A stretch of DNA of 56,483 bases, taken from positions 2,448,878 to 2,505,360 of the forward strand of contig NZ_LIUT01000001.1 in assembly GCF_001277345.1 (NCBI RefSeq). Direction: 5' to 3'. Positions 9,188-18,459 of this stretch are shown one piece after another. Numbering within the stretch: position 1 is the stretch's first letter; every line of letters begins with the position of its first letter. Origin of the DNA: Paenibacillus solani. GTDB taxonomy: Bacteria > Bacillota > Bacilli > Paenibacillales > Paenibacillaceae. The notes beneath the pieces are model-generated. The model was not told the DNA's origin, did not search any database, and was given only the letters and a program-made list of their open reading frames with translations. Both the position numbers and the translations under genes were made by a program.

Positions 9188-9353
9188 GTGACTCCTCCTC
9201 TTATTGGCTTGTCTATCAGGACAGTCTGATCCCTGTGCCTAACATTCCCGCACCAACACTTCCTATTCGCGAGCGCTTGGGAGAGGTTGGATAATTATCG
9301 GAGAAAATACACACACTGTGACAGACTATCCAGCAATCGGAGGTGAAGGACTC

Positions 9354-10862
9354 GTGGGGATCAAACAAAAGTTACAATCTATCTTTTTAGTTAACGATGA
9401 GCAATCGGATACCCCCCCAACCCTTCCAGACAATCAACAGGAGGCGAATTTAACAGGAGGAGAACCGGTCACGCTGCAGCATATTCTAGATCAATTCGAT
9501 GATTCGGCTGACTTTATTCACAAAACGTATCAGAGTGAACATCTGGATGTTCTATATTTCAGTCATTTAGTGAATGAGGATCGATTGGAACGTGATGTTC
9601 TCCCTCCTTTGCTAAATGCCGAGTCGCCGGTGGACATTCTATCGGAACAATCAAAATATGTTCGAGTAACGAATGCAAAGAAATGTGTGGAAGGCATTCT
9701 AAGCGGTATGGCCGCTATCTTTTGTCAAGAACAAGCATACCTCATCGATGTCATATTTCCGGTATCCCGGACGGTGGCTGAATCCGAAACAGAATCCATC
9801 ATCGTTGGACCGCACGAGGCTTTTACGGAACAGGCATACACCAATCTGTCCTTAATCAGAAAAAGAGTCCAGAGCTCTCATCTCAAAGTCATACAATTAT
9901 CCGTAGGCGAGGTGACAAAAACTAGTGTCTATATTCTTTACGTAGAGGACATCGCCAACGAAAAATATATAAAAGAAGTCATTAATCGAATCAAGAATAT
10001 TGAGATTGACGCCGTCCATGATACCAATATGCTGATTCAATGCATCGACGATGACCCCTATTCGATTTTTGCTCAGTTTCTAACTACAGAGCGGCCGGAT
10101 ACGATAGCCTCCAAGCTGGTGTCAGGTCGAATTGTGGGTATTATGGATGGGAGTCCAACAGCCTTCAGTGCACCAGTCAACTTTTTTGAATTCTTCTCCT
10201 CTTCGGATGATTATTACCAGAGGTGGAGTATAGGTACGGCAACATTGTTCTTGAGATTTGCGGCTTTGATCATAACCGTGACCTTGACGGCCCTTTACGT
10301 CGCGGTTACATCGTTTCATTATGAGATGGTTCCCCAGAATCTGCTCTTGACTTTAACGGAGTCGAGAAGCAAGGTGCCTTTTCCCCCAATCATTGAGGCG
10401 CTGCTAATGGAGATGACCATTGAGCTGCTGCGTGAAGCGGGGGCACGGCTGCCTACTAAAATCGGTCAGACCATTGGCATCGTTGGTGGTATCGTCATCG
10501 GACAGGCGGCAGTACAAGCAGGACTAACCAGCAACATTCTGATCATCTCTGTTGCATCTTCAGCTATCGCTTCCTTTGTCATTCCCAATTATGTCATGAG
10601 TGCTGCCTTCCGTTTGTTCCGCTTTGGGCTTATAATTATGGCCGGTTTATGGGGAAATTTGGGATTAGCCATGGGTTTGGCGTATATTGTCATTCACTTA
10701 AGCGGTTTGACGAGTCTTGGCTCCTCCTATCTGACACCCGTTGCCCCATTTGAGCCCTATGACTGGAAGGATGTATTTCTGAGGCTCCCTTTTTCCAAGC
10801 TCGTCAAGCGGCCAACCCAAGTTAAAGCGAATAATAAGGTCAAATTAAAAATGAAAAGGTGA
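9354..10862 (+). CDS. GerA-family germinant receptor A subunit
   Basis: A-subunit of a GerA-type spore germination receptor (PF03323), located in the spore inner membrane. A long hydrophilic N-terminal half (with the NEDRLERDVLPPLL and GRIVGIMDGSPTAFSAPVNFFEFF segments) is followed by a C-terminal set of about five spans holding PPIIEALLMEMTIELLREAGARLP. I start at a GTG at 9354 because GGAGGTG lies eight bases upstream; an in-frame GTG at 9318 has no ribosome binding site. That gives 502 residues. It is first of a tight A-B-C operon; such operons are normally made in the forespore under sigma-G, but I saw no convincing sigma-G promoter. Confidence 0.93.
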   Translation: MGIKQKLQSIFLVNDEQSDTPPTLPDNQQEANLTGGEPVTLQHILDQFDDSADFIHKTYQSEHLDVLYFSHLVNEDRLERDVLPPLLNAESPVDILSEQSKYVRVTNAKKCVEGILSGMAAIFCQEQAYLIDVIFPVSRTVAESETESIIVGPHEAFTEQAYTNLSLIRKRVQSSHLKVIQLSVGEVTKTSVYILYVEDIANEKYIKEVINRIKNIEIDAVHDTNMLIQCIDDDPYSIFAQFLTTERPDTIASKLVSGRIVGIMDGSPTAFSAPVNFFEFFSSSDDYYQRWSIGTATLFLRFAALIITVTLTALYVAVTSFHYEMVPQNLLLTLTESRSKVPFPPIIEALLMEMTIELLREAGARLPTKIGQTIGIVGGIVIGQAAVQAGLTSNILIISVASSAIASFVIPNYVMSAAFRLFRFGLIIMAGLWGNLGLAMGLAYIVIHLSGLTSLGSSYLTPVAPFEPYDWKDVFLRLPFSKLVKRPTQVKANNKVKLKMKR

Positions 10863-10868
10863 GGACAT

Positions 10869-11945
10869 ATGAACGAAAAATTATCTCAATTTCATACAGC
10901 GATCCTCATCTATATGATTCAAACGGGTGTCTATGTTTTCAGCTTTACGCAAATCGAAGCCAAGTATTTTGGCACGAACGGCTGGCTTGTTATGATTCCC
11001 GTTTCCATCCTGGTGAGTTTGAACATCTATGAAATGTATTGGGTATATCGGCTTGGGAATGGGCAGTCAATCTTCGATATATTGGAGAAAAGCATACCGA
11101 AGTTCATTTTAGCCCCCTTCTATATGATTCTCAGCACAATATGGGCATTGATCGGCTGCCTGGTCGCCAAGCAATATGTGCTTATATTCCAGATGTTCGC
11201 GTTTCCGACAACCAATCCGATGGTGTTCAAGATTGCGATTGATATCCTTGCTTTTATTCTGCTGACTAAGGGGTTATATAATATCTCCAAAGCATCAACC
11301 ATTTTCTTCTGGTGCACCATTTGGCTCAGTTTTCTTCTCCTTTACTTTGTTGGAGATTTCAGAACCGAGAGATTGACGCCTTATATTTTTAAAGAAAGCT
11401 ATAACATGACAGAAGGTTTCTTCCAAATTTATCTGGCATATATGGGGTATGAGCTCTGCTTGCTTCTGTTTCCCTATACTGATAAGAAGACCCGATTGTT
11501 CAGAGCGGTTATACATGGTCATCTATTGCGTTCAGTATCCTACATTATCCTGGGACTCGTTTCGTTTGGCGTTGTTGGCTACGACATGCTGAAGGTCATG
11601 ATGTTCCCGTCTTTGGATCTGCTGGCATATATCAAGCTTCCATTCATGGAACGAATCGAGAATCTCTTCTACGGCTTTTTCTTGTTCACAACCCTCATTA
11701 CCCTTGTGCTTTATTTCTGGGCAGCCGGTGAAAGTACTCGGAGAATCTTCCCGAAAATCAAATTGAATGTTCAATACTTTGTGATCATTCTGGCAGCATT
11801 GCTGATATCCTACATACCAACCGTCTTGGATACAATTCGAGAGTGGATACTGATCCTGGGTTATTTCCAGATTGGATTCTCTTATATTATGCCATTGATC
11901 TTAATTCTGCTGCTGCTGTGGCAGCGGCGAAAAAAGGCAGTGTGA
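10869..11945 (+). CDS. GerB-family germinant receptor permease subunit
   Basis: A 358-residue inner-membrane protein with about ten hydrophobic spans, of the GerAB/ArcD/ProY amino-acid permease-like family (spore germination permease). In known receptors the B subunit binds the germinant. The AGGTGAGGAC site lies just before the ATG, six bases after the A-subunit stop. The germinant cannot be deduced from sequence. Confidence 0.92.
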   Translation: MNEKLSQFHTAILIYMIQTGVYVFSFTQIEAKYFGTNGWLVMIPVSILVSLNIYEMYWVYRLGNGQSIFDILEKSIPKFILAPFYMILSTIWALIGCLVAKQYVLIFQMFAFPTTNPMVFKIAIDILAFILLTKGLYNISKASTIFFWCTIWLSFLLLYFVGDFRTERLTPYIFKESYNMTEGFFQIYLAYMGYELCLLLFPYTDKKTRLFRAVIHGHLLRSVSYIILGLVSFGVVGYDMLKVMMFPSLDLLAYIKLPFMERIENLFYGFFLFTTLITLVLYFWAAGESTRRIFPKIKLNVQYFVIILAALLISYIPTVLDTIREWILILGYFQIGFSYIMPLILILLLLWQRRKKAV

Positions 11946-11952
11946 GTTGCTT

Positions 11953-13059
11953 ATGTTAAAGAAATTCATAAGTTGGCTCCTTCTGGTATGCATCATCCCT
12001 CTATCAGGCTGCGGAGATCAGCGCATCCTGGAAAGTTTGGGATTCATTCAAACTGTCAGTTACGATATTCTTCCGGATGGAAAGCTATCCATTTCATTTT
12101 CGATCCCGCAGGCAGATCCGGAAACGACTGCTAATCGAGAAGTGTTGTCAGCAGTAGCAGCAAGCAGTAAGGAAGCGACAATGAAAGTCTCCCGCGAGAC
12201 AGGTATGATGGTGGTGAGCGGCCAGCTGCGCAACGTATTGTTCGGTCAATCCATGGCTGAACATGGACTGCATGGACATCTGGATACCTTATTTCGAGAT
12301 CCGTCCATCTCTTCCCAAGTGAAAGTCAGCGTGGTTGAAGGCAATGCAGGCGAACTGTTAATTGAAGATTACAAGCAGCATCCGCGTACAGGCCGGTATA
12401 TTGATATGCTGCTTGAGAAGGAAGCACTGGGACAGACCATTCCAAAGGTAACTCTGTTTATATTTGCCAGAGACTACTTTGATGAGGGCACAGACCCCGT
12501 TGCGCCGATTCTGAAGAAGCATGCAGACAATTATATAACGACAAACGGAATCGCGTTATTTAAAGATGATCGTTATGTAACGAAGATCGAACCTCAGAAC
12601 GCATTGGTCTTCGCCTTTCTGAAGGGCAGCTTCAGAGAAGGCCAAATCAGTTTGGAACTGGCGGATACCGGTGGCGACAAAGAAATCGTCATGTTCAGCT
12701 CGTTAATCAGTTCACGGAAAGTCAAAGTTGTCCATGGCACTGAAGGTATTGAAAAAGTAACATATCACGTTAAAGTTACCGGCTCTGTACTGGAATACAT
12801 CGGCGATGCCAGATTAAGTAATGACCGGGAGCGGCATGAGCTGGAGCAAAGGATCAGTAAGGAGTTAACCAAAAAAGCCAATGCCATGATCTCGCTTATG
12901 AAACAGCACCAATTAGATAATATCGGGATCGGCAAATACGTCCGCAATTCGGTCGGTTATAAACAGTGGAAACAAATGAACTGGCGAGAAGAGCTGGAGA
13001 AGCTGCCGGTTGAATGCTCATTTGAAGTGAAGATCAAAGATTATGGTAAGTTCCGATAA
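11953..13059 (+). CDS. Ger(x)C-family germination lipoprotein
   Basis: The C subunit of the receptor: a lipoprotein with a signal peptide ending in the lipobox LSGC (Cys20), followed by a soluble domain of about 345 residues. The QTVSYDILPDGKLSISFSIP and AENGLHGHL-like parts and the C-terminal ELTKKANAMISLMKQHQLDNIGIG helix match the Ger(x)C family. The frame opens at a TTG at 11947, only one base after the B-subunit stop; the ATG two codons later is the likelier start. The operon ends at the bidirectional terminator just downstream. Confidence 0.92.
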   Translation: MLKKFISWLLLVCIIPLSGCGDQRILESLGFIQTVSYDILPDGKLSISFSIPQADPETTANREVLSAVAASSKEATMKVSRETGMMVVSGQLRNVLFGQSMAEHGLHGHLDTLFRDPSISSQVKVSVVEGNAGELLIEDYKQHPRTGRYIDMLLEKEALGQTIPKVTLFIFARDYFDEGTDPVAPILKKHADNYITTNGIALFKDDRYVTKIEPQNALVFAFLKGSFREGQISLELADTGGDKEIVMFSSLISSRKVKVVHGTEGIEKVTYHVKVTGSVLEYIGDARLSNDRERHELEQRISKELTKKANAMISLMKQHQLDNIGIGKYVRNSVGYKQWKQMNWREELEKLPVECSFEVKIKDYGKFR

Positions 13060-13085
13060 AGACAGCAAGGGATCTCGTTATGAGC

Positions 13086-13124
13086 AAAAAACCATGAACC
13101 GCTTTGTAGCAGTTCATGGTTTTT
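13086..13124. terminator. Bidirectional terminator between convergent genes
   Basis: A long perfect stem (AAAAAACCATGAAC with its complement) has an A tract on one side and a T tract on the other. It serves both the germination operon (+) and the acyl-CoA dehydrogenase-like gene (-), whose stop lies eight bases away. Confidence 0.9.
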
Positions 13125-13131
13125 GTGTCGT

Positions 13132-14208
13132 TCAGTCGTTTCTTAATAGGGCATGCGAGCATGCCGTTTGAAGATCCCTCCAGCAGCGGTTGACTTCGGT
13201 ATCCTCCATGGCGGCAGACAGTCCTAGCAGCGGAAAAACGTGTTGGCCACAGGATAGCGCGGCTTGGACTGCTGCTAGACTAGCTGCTGTCACACCAGCT
13301 TCGGTGTCCTCCGCCAGCCTGCCATCCCGCTTAAGTTCCCTCCACGAGTCTTCGACCGTTTCATAAAAAGTAGAAAGGGCTTGCTCAAGTGCAGCCTTGC
13401 ATTTGTTCAACTTGTCGAACACTAGGGCCGAACGATTCCGCTGCATCGCAAGCGACTCGGCTGCCTCAAGAAAATGATCCGCGATTCCAGCTGCAACAGC
13501 GGCAAATGATACCTGCGCAAAAGGTAGAAAGGGATACTGGTAGATTGCTTCTTCCTCATACTCTATGGATTCTGCAAGGGAGAATGTCATCTCAGAGGAG
13601 ACGAAGGAATCTGCAGCCGAAATCGTATGACTGGCTGTTGCCCGAAGTCCAAAGGCATTCCAATCCTCCACGATCTTGACCTGATCCGGATGCAGAATGA
13701 AGGAACGAATCTCGGGCTCAACACGAGTCAATGAGGCTCCATCATTTCCAGCATCATGATCCGTAGAACCCGAATCTATGACAGCATTGGCTGTAAAGGT
13801 CGTTGCATAAGTTGATCCACTGCAATATTTCCAGCTTCCATTAACGATATATCCTCCGTCCACCTTCCTTGCCGTGCCTGTCGGCATGCCGCTGCCTGCT
13901 ATCACTGCTTCGCGATGTGCAAATAACCGCCGGCTGATCTCGGCAGACATGTATGCAGCAAAAAAGCCTCCACCTGCACCTATCGTAACCAACCATCCTA
14001 AATTGCCATCGATTCTGGCGCTTTCCTGAAAAATACGCGTAGCCTCCGGAAGCGTAGTCATTCTTCCCTCAAGCTCATCGGGAACAAACAGATGAAACAA
14101 TCGATGATCATAAATCGTCCTCAGCATCTCTGGAGATACTCGTCTATGCTTGTCCATCTCAAGTGCCTGTTCTCTAATAATCTGTATTTCCTCAGTCGTA
14201 AATAACAT
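13132..14208 (-). CDS. Acyl-CoA dehydrogenase-family flavoprotein
   Basis: About 358 residues with the acyl-CoA dehydrogenase fold: helical N terminus (LFHLFVPDELEGR), middle beta domain (GGYIVNGSWKYCSGSTYATTFTANA) and C-terminal helical bundle. The WKYCSGS segment and the absence of a clear catalytic glutamate region suggest the DszC / flavin-monooxygenase branch or a general acyl-CoA dehydrogenase-like enzyme rather than a beta-oxidation enzyme. The frame is open to 14265; I prefer the ATG at 14208, preceded by GGTGGGGAT, where the family's first helix begins, but the upstream ATG at 14265 (GGGAG close by) is possible. It follows the HD/DUF1835 gene closely and may share its transcript. Confidence 0.8.
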   Translation of the reverse strand: MLFTTEEIQIIREQALEMDKHRRVSPEMLRTIYDHRLFHLFVPDELEGRMTTLPEATRIFQESARIDGNLGWLVTIGAGGGFFAAYMSAEISRRLFAHREAVIAGSGMPTGTARKVDGGYIVNGSWKYCSGSTYATTFTANAVIDSGSTDHDAGNDGASLTRVEPEIRSFILHPDQVKIVEDWNAFGLRATASHTISAADSFVSSEMTFSLAESIEYEEEAIYQYPFLPFAQVSFAAVAAGIADHFLEAAESLAMQRNRSALVFDKLNKCKAALEQALSTFYETVEDSWRELKRDGRLAEDTEAGVTAASLAAVQAALSCGQHVFPLLGLSAAMEDTEVNRCWRDLQTACSHALLRND

Positions 14209-14274
14209 ATCCCCACCGCTTTCTGTGTATATTCTCTGTGTTGTTATCATTGATCCTAGGTACATCGTGCTCCC

Positions 14275-16089
14275 TTACTCGTTAGGATCTGCATTATCCA
14301 GTCGGCTCAGTATCTTCACCAATGAATCCATCATGGAGCCCCGTTGTTCTATATGAGTCTTGTATGTAATCATTAACCCATCGATATGGGATTGTATGTC
14401 GCTCACAGGTGATTCGGTTTCTGTCTTGGAAACAGGCAGATTAAGCTCGGCAACATCCATCTGACTTAGTTGTTCCATGATTCCTCGCTCTGCTAGATGA
14501 ATCTCCATCATCTCTTCAAGCAGCATCTTCACCTTCATGCTCTTGGCTAATCGCTGTTCATTGCTCCACTGCTCCTCGGGTGTTGAAGGATCAACAAGAG
14601 AAACACTGTAATTTCGCATGGCATCCAGCTCGCCGGTATAGTTAAATGCTCCTTGCTGGATCAAGTGGCGAACCCGATATTCGATGAAAGAATCGGAAAC
14701 AGCCAATTCACCATGACCAATCACTTCTCCTACAATGCGGGCTGACTTCTTATAGAATCCGTTCCTGGCTTCAATGCGATATGCTGCCTTCAATATTTCG
14801 TCATCATAGTAAGACTCAGGAACCGTAACTAATACGTCACGTTGCAGCACCCGAAAGGTCCCATCTTCGTTCAGGAGTCGCTGCCAATCTTCGCGGTAAC
14901 TGGCCTGTTCTTGCAGAGATAGCCTAACATGCTCGGTGTTGTCCAGCACGTTCTGAAGTGAATCCGGTCCCATCTCAAACGTTCCTCTATAGGAAACATT
15001 CGGATTTAGCCTATGAAGAATACTTGTCGCATTCAACAGCACAGCGTTAGGATGGTCCGGTATTAGCGATAACAGCCTGCGCAGGCCTAACTGTTCCGAA
15101 GCAGCATTCCCTGTCCATATGACACAAGGCCATTCCATTAACTGCTGCGGCCATATCAACCAATCCACGGCCGACTCCAGCAGCATTGACTTTTTCTCAT
15201 CCGCATCCGAAGCGCTGTACCGCGCTTGAAACCAATCATTCCGGGCAGCAAACGAACGGGAGAAGTCTTGATCCTTCACAAGCGGTCCAACCATCAGGTT
15301 ATCACCCAGCGTGACTACCATCTCCCCGGGTTTTGATCGCAGCATGATTCTTAACGAGCCTGCCGTCGAATCATCGAAGGCAATATGGATACGTGACACA
15401 TGCCCGCGATGAATCGGGGATTCGTGTAGATATGCTTCATTTCCCATCGCCCACTCTTTATCGAACGCCCTGAGAAACAGTTCGACTTCCTGGTGCTTGC
15501 CATTCGCAAGGAGCTTTGCCGATTCTGTATTCAACAGGTTTTTCAGCTTTAGAAGCTTCTCGTAAAAATGGTTAATGACTGTGCTCTGGCCCTTACGATA
15601 CTCTTCACGTGTCATTTGTGTACGAAGCGGGATAGCAGGATCATACATGCTCTGTCCCTTCCATCCCGAATATGCAAATGAACGGGCAACCCCGATGGCG
15701 CCAATTGCATCCAGACGATCAGCATCCTGTACGATCTGACCTTCCAAAGTGCGCATCGGCCGCCCTGAACCGCCTGAGAATGACATTGTACTGATGATCT
15801 CCAGCACAAGCTCCTGGTCAGAGGCTTCGACTCCGGTCTGCATCAGCCATTTCTGAACCCGTTTGTAACCCGCTTCCTTCGATTCATTCAGTTTCTCATC
15901 AGCGATGTCATGGAGATACGCGGACAGTTCACACAGGTATGAATTTGCACCTTCAAGATAAGCCAGAATCCTGGCAATCCTTGTAACACGCTGGATATGC
16001 CACCAATCATGGCCGCTGGAATCCTCTCCATGCACGGCGCGTGCAAAATCTTGAGCTTGTTGAATGATCTCACGTTGATTCGAATTCAT
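14275..16089 (-). CDS. HD phosphohydrolase fused to DUF1835-DUF3658
   Basis: A 604-residue two-part protein. Residues 1-215 form an HD hydrolase like YpgQ/YedJ: H-x-D pairs appear as GHDWWHIQRV (first His) and YLHDIADEK (HD), with a later DADRLDAIGAIG. YpgQ-type enzymes hydrolyse nucleoside triphosphates. From residue 228 comes a DUF1835 domain (SRIHIAFDDSTAGSLRIML, then LGDNLMVGPL and an ARNDWF segment) and a C-terminal DUF3658-like region with EYRVRHLIQQGAF. DUF1835 proteins are normally free-standing in Bacilli, with unknown function. The joint is in one clean frame with no internal start signal, so I read it as a genuine fusion. Confidence 0.8.
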   Translation of the reverse strand: MNSNQREIIQQAQDFARAVHGEDSSGHDWWHIQRVTRIARILAYLEGANSYLCELSAYLHDIADEKLNESKEAGYKRVQKWLMQTGVEASDQELVLEIISTMSFSGGSGRPMRTLEGQIVQDADRLDAIGAIGVARSFAYSGWKGQSMYDPAIPLRTQMTREEYRKGQSTVINHFYEKLLKLKNLLNTESAKLLANGKHQEVELFLRAFDKEWAMGNEAYLHESPIHRGHVSRIHIAFDDSTAGSLRIMLRSKPGEMVVTLGDNLMVGPLVKDQDFSRSFAARNDWFQARYSASDADEKKSMLLESAVDWLIWPQQLMEWPCVIWTGNAASEQLGLRRLLSLIPDHPNAVLLNATSILHRLNPNVSYRGTFEMGPDSLQNVLDNTEHVRLSLQEQASYREDWQRLLNEDGTFRVLQRDVLVTVPESYYDDEILKAAYRIEARNGFYKKSARIVGEVIGHGELAVSDSFIEYRVRHLIQQGAFNYTGELDAMRNYSVSLVDPSTPEEQWSNEQRLAKSMKVKMLLEEMMEIHLAERGIMEQLSQMDVAELNLPVSKTETESPVSDIQSHIDGLMITYKTHIEQRGSMMDSLVKILSRLDNADPNE

Positions 16090-16262
16090 GTGATTTAAGC
16101 CCCCTCTCCGAATTTTTGTTCTAAACTTTATTATTCCTGATAAACTTCAGCATCGCAACAAACAATGTTGTATCTCTCCCAAGGATATGGGCATACGATA
16201 GACAGAACCGAGTTGATCCGCTTGGATGCACTATGAGGATGCGAAAAAGGAGCTGGATGGCC

Positions 16263-17621
16263 ATGCTGGTATTTATTCTTCCAGGTGTATCTCCTCACTT
16301 ATCCGGGAAGACTGCAGCTTCCGTGAAACATGCTTTTTCCGATGCGCGCGTCATCTTGATACATAACGAAGAGGAGTCCGCAGCAATGGTGAATCAGACT
16401 CTCTGCGAAGAATCGTATCCATGGTTCATGACCCTCCACGCGGGAGACGTGTTGCTTCCACATGCAAAGAAAGAAATAGAAGGATGGCTCGAAACATCCC
16501 CTGATAATTCCGCTGGTTATATCTTAAATACCGCACGTACCCAGGGTTCAGCTGAAATATCCAAGAAGACGCCAAGCTCTCCCGCTCAGGCTCCCCAGGT
16601 TCCCTTGTTATGGCGTACGGAGCTTGTCCTAAATGATCCCTCACCGGGCTTTACGGCTATAGAGAAGTTCCCTTTCCAAAAATACGTATTAACAGATAAA
16701 ATGCTTGAGCTATCGACCCGATACGAATGGACGGAAGTGGTTTCCAACTCCATCTTTCGTCACGAGCGGAAAGCTCCTGCTTGGATGAAGGAATCCGAGG
16801 AATGGCATGCATTATGGCCTCTTCTCCAAGCAACAGCCCAAGGATACAAGCAGGCTCCGCTCACTGGCTGCTCCCCGCTAGTGACCATAGCTCTATGCAC
16901 TTATAACGATGGCGCCTATCTTCCTTGGGCTGTCCGATCCGTAATGGCACAGACCTGCGAAGCTTGGGAACTGGTCATTCTCGATGATGGTTCTACCGAA
17001 GAGAGGACATCCCATTATTTAATGAGACTGCCCCCGGATCCGCGCATAAATCTGATTCGCCAGAAGCAGAATTCAGGAAAAGCGCAGGCGCTAAACCGCA
17101 TTTTAAATGTGGCGAAGGCCGCGTGGTTGCTGGAGCTGGATGCCGATGACTGGCTTTCTCCCTTCGCGCTGGAGCGCCTGCTGCTAAGAGCAGACATGGA
17201 ACAGGGTGTTGCCCTCATCTATGCTGATCATATCGAGTGGGTCGAACGTGCAAGTAAACAGCTGATCTATCAAGGAGTTAGAGCTGCACCCGCCTCCATG
17301 TCACCTTCAAAGCTCCTGGACGAAGCCCCAGCAGTTGCTCCCCGCATGTATGATGTCTCGGTACTCAAACAGCTGGGCGGCTGGGATCATCATCACGTAT
17401 ACGGCGGGAGATTGTATGAGGATATCGCACTATTGATGAAGCTATCCAGAAGCCATGAGCTTCTTCATGTGCCAGAGGCGCTTTACCACCGACGATTAAG
17501 AATGTCCAGTATGACTCATCGCCACCCCCATCAATATGCAATATGGAAGAACTCCATGAAAGACAAGATTTCCACACCCGAAGCAGGAAACCAATCAAGC
17601 GGGCAGAATGCGCACGAATGA
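16263..17621 (+). CDS. Family 2 glycosyltransferase
   Basis: A GT-A-fold glycosyltransferase. The catalytic domain occupies the C-terminal half: SPLVTIALCTYNDGAYLPWAVRSVMAQT, then LVILDDGS and the metal-binding LELDADDWLSP. The N-terminal 200 residues, with EESAAMVNQTLCEESYPWFMTLHAGDVLLPHA, look like a second, degenerate GT2-like unit. The open frame begins at 16233; an AAGGAG site at 16247-16252 points to the ATG at 16263 (or 16257), so the start is uncertain by a few codons. It converges with the first DUF2642 gene and their ends overlap by 27 bases. Confidence 0.82.
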   Translation: MLVFILPGVSPHLSGKTAASVKHAFSDARVILIHNEEESAAMVNQTLCEESYPWFMTLHAGDVLLPHAKKEIEGWLETSPDNSAGYILNTARTQGSAEISKKTPSSPAQAPQVPLLWRTELVLNDPSPGFTAIEKFPFQKYVLTDKMLELSTRYEWTEVVSNSIFRHERKAPAWMKESEEWHALWPLLQATAQGYKQAPLTGCSPLVTIALCTYNDGAYLPWAVRSVMAQTCEAWELVILDDGSTEERTSHYLMRLPPDPRINLIRQKQNSGKAQALNRILNVAKAAWLLELDADDWLSPFALERLLLRADMEQGVALIYADHIEWVERASKQLIYQGVRAAPASMSPSKLLDEAPAVAPRMYDVSVLKQLGGWDHHHVYGGRLYEDIALLMKLSRSHELLHVPEALYHRRLRMSSMTHRHPHQYAIWKNSMKDKISTPEAGNQSSGQNAHE

Positions 17622-17798
17622 AATACCATCAGTGAATACGGTGACCACTTGTGAGGTGGGAATATAATTCGAGCTCACTACCTCCACCGTAATGAATCCA
17701 TCAGCTGCAGAACGCAACTGACCTAGCAGAAACTGATTAGTCTGAATAACTTCTACCGACCTGCCTATGAATGTAGCCAGAATTTCTGAATAATTCAT
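17595..17798 (-). CDS. Small DUF2642 protein
   Basis: A 67-residue protein made of a single DUF2642 unit (an Sm-like small beta barrel): FIGRSVEVIQTNQFLLGQLRSAADGFITVEVVSS. Several family members are made during sporulation and are found in the spore coat of Bacilli. A GGGAGG site precedes the ATG. It follows the longer DUF2642 protein on the same strand, and its end overlaps the end of the convergent glycosyltransferase. Confidence 0.7.
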   Translation of the reverse strand: MNYSEILATFIGRSVEVIQTNQFLLGQLRSAADGFITVEVVSSNYIPTSQVVTVFTDGISFVRILPA

Positions 17799-17823
17799 TT
17801 TCTTTTCTTCCTCCCGTCTTTGT

Positions 17824-18222
17824 TCATGCGACAGACAAGAAACTACGGAGCGGAATAATGGCTATGCTGCCATTCGGCTCGGCAATCTGGACATAATCCT
17901 CTCCGATCGCGATAAGCGTCCCGAATACAGATCCAGCCGTTGTTTCAACCGTAATTCGGGTGTTTAGCTTTCCTCTTAACAAAGCCATAACACTGCTGCT
18001 AGGTGTCCCTTGTAAATCATTAACCTGTTCCTGCAGTGCATTGATCCGTGAATTCAGTCGTGCAATCATTAACCGAATCTGTGTCAAGCTGCGCATGAGC
18101 TTTCGACGCAGCAATAGAAGCTTCTTCCACACCGGATGCGGGGAAGTTCTCCGCTTCTTCTTTTTATGGCCTGTGATTTCATTGCATTGTCCGACATGAC
18201 TCCTGTTCCAATATCTCCTCAC
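17824..18222 (-). CDS. Basic DUF2642 protein with coiled-coil segment
   Basis: A 132-residue protein in three parts: a very basic N-terminal tail (HKKKKRRTS), a helical stretch likely to form a coiled coil (LTQIRLMIARLNSRINALQEQVNDLQ, about residues 45-70), and a C-terminal DUF2642 domain (MALLRGKLNTRITVETTAGSVFGTLIAIGEDYVQIAEP). The start is GTG with AAGGAGGG six bases upstream. A spore-coat-associated role is inferred from the family and from the second DUF2642 gene 25 bases downstream. It is divergent from the 862-residue glycosyltransferase. Confidence 0.7.
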   Translation of the reverse strand: MRRYWNRSHVGQCNEITGHKKKKRRTSPHPVWKKLLLLRRKLMRSLTQIRLMIARLNSRINALQEQVNDLQGTPSSSVMALLRGKLNTRITVETTAGSVFGTLIAIGEDYVQIAEPNGSIAIIPLRSFLSVA

Positions 18223-18459
18223 AAGTGTCCCTCCTTATGGATAGTCATTGGTACTTTATGTAATTACCGGGACAATGGCAACCGGGATTGACTATGTTAA
18301 GGAAAGGGCCTAAGCCCGTAATCATCTAAAGCCCTGAATCAATTGCTTCATTCCAATCTTTTGTGGTATTTCCGCTTCATCTGGTGTTCTACCCATACAG
18401 ATTTTTTGATTGATACATATTTTGTTAAATAGACCCATGTACCAGAGAGGAGGCTAGTC

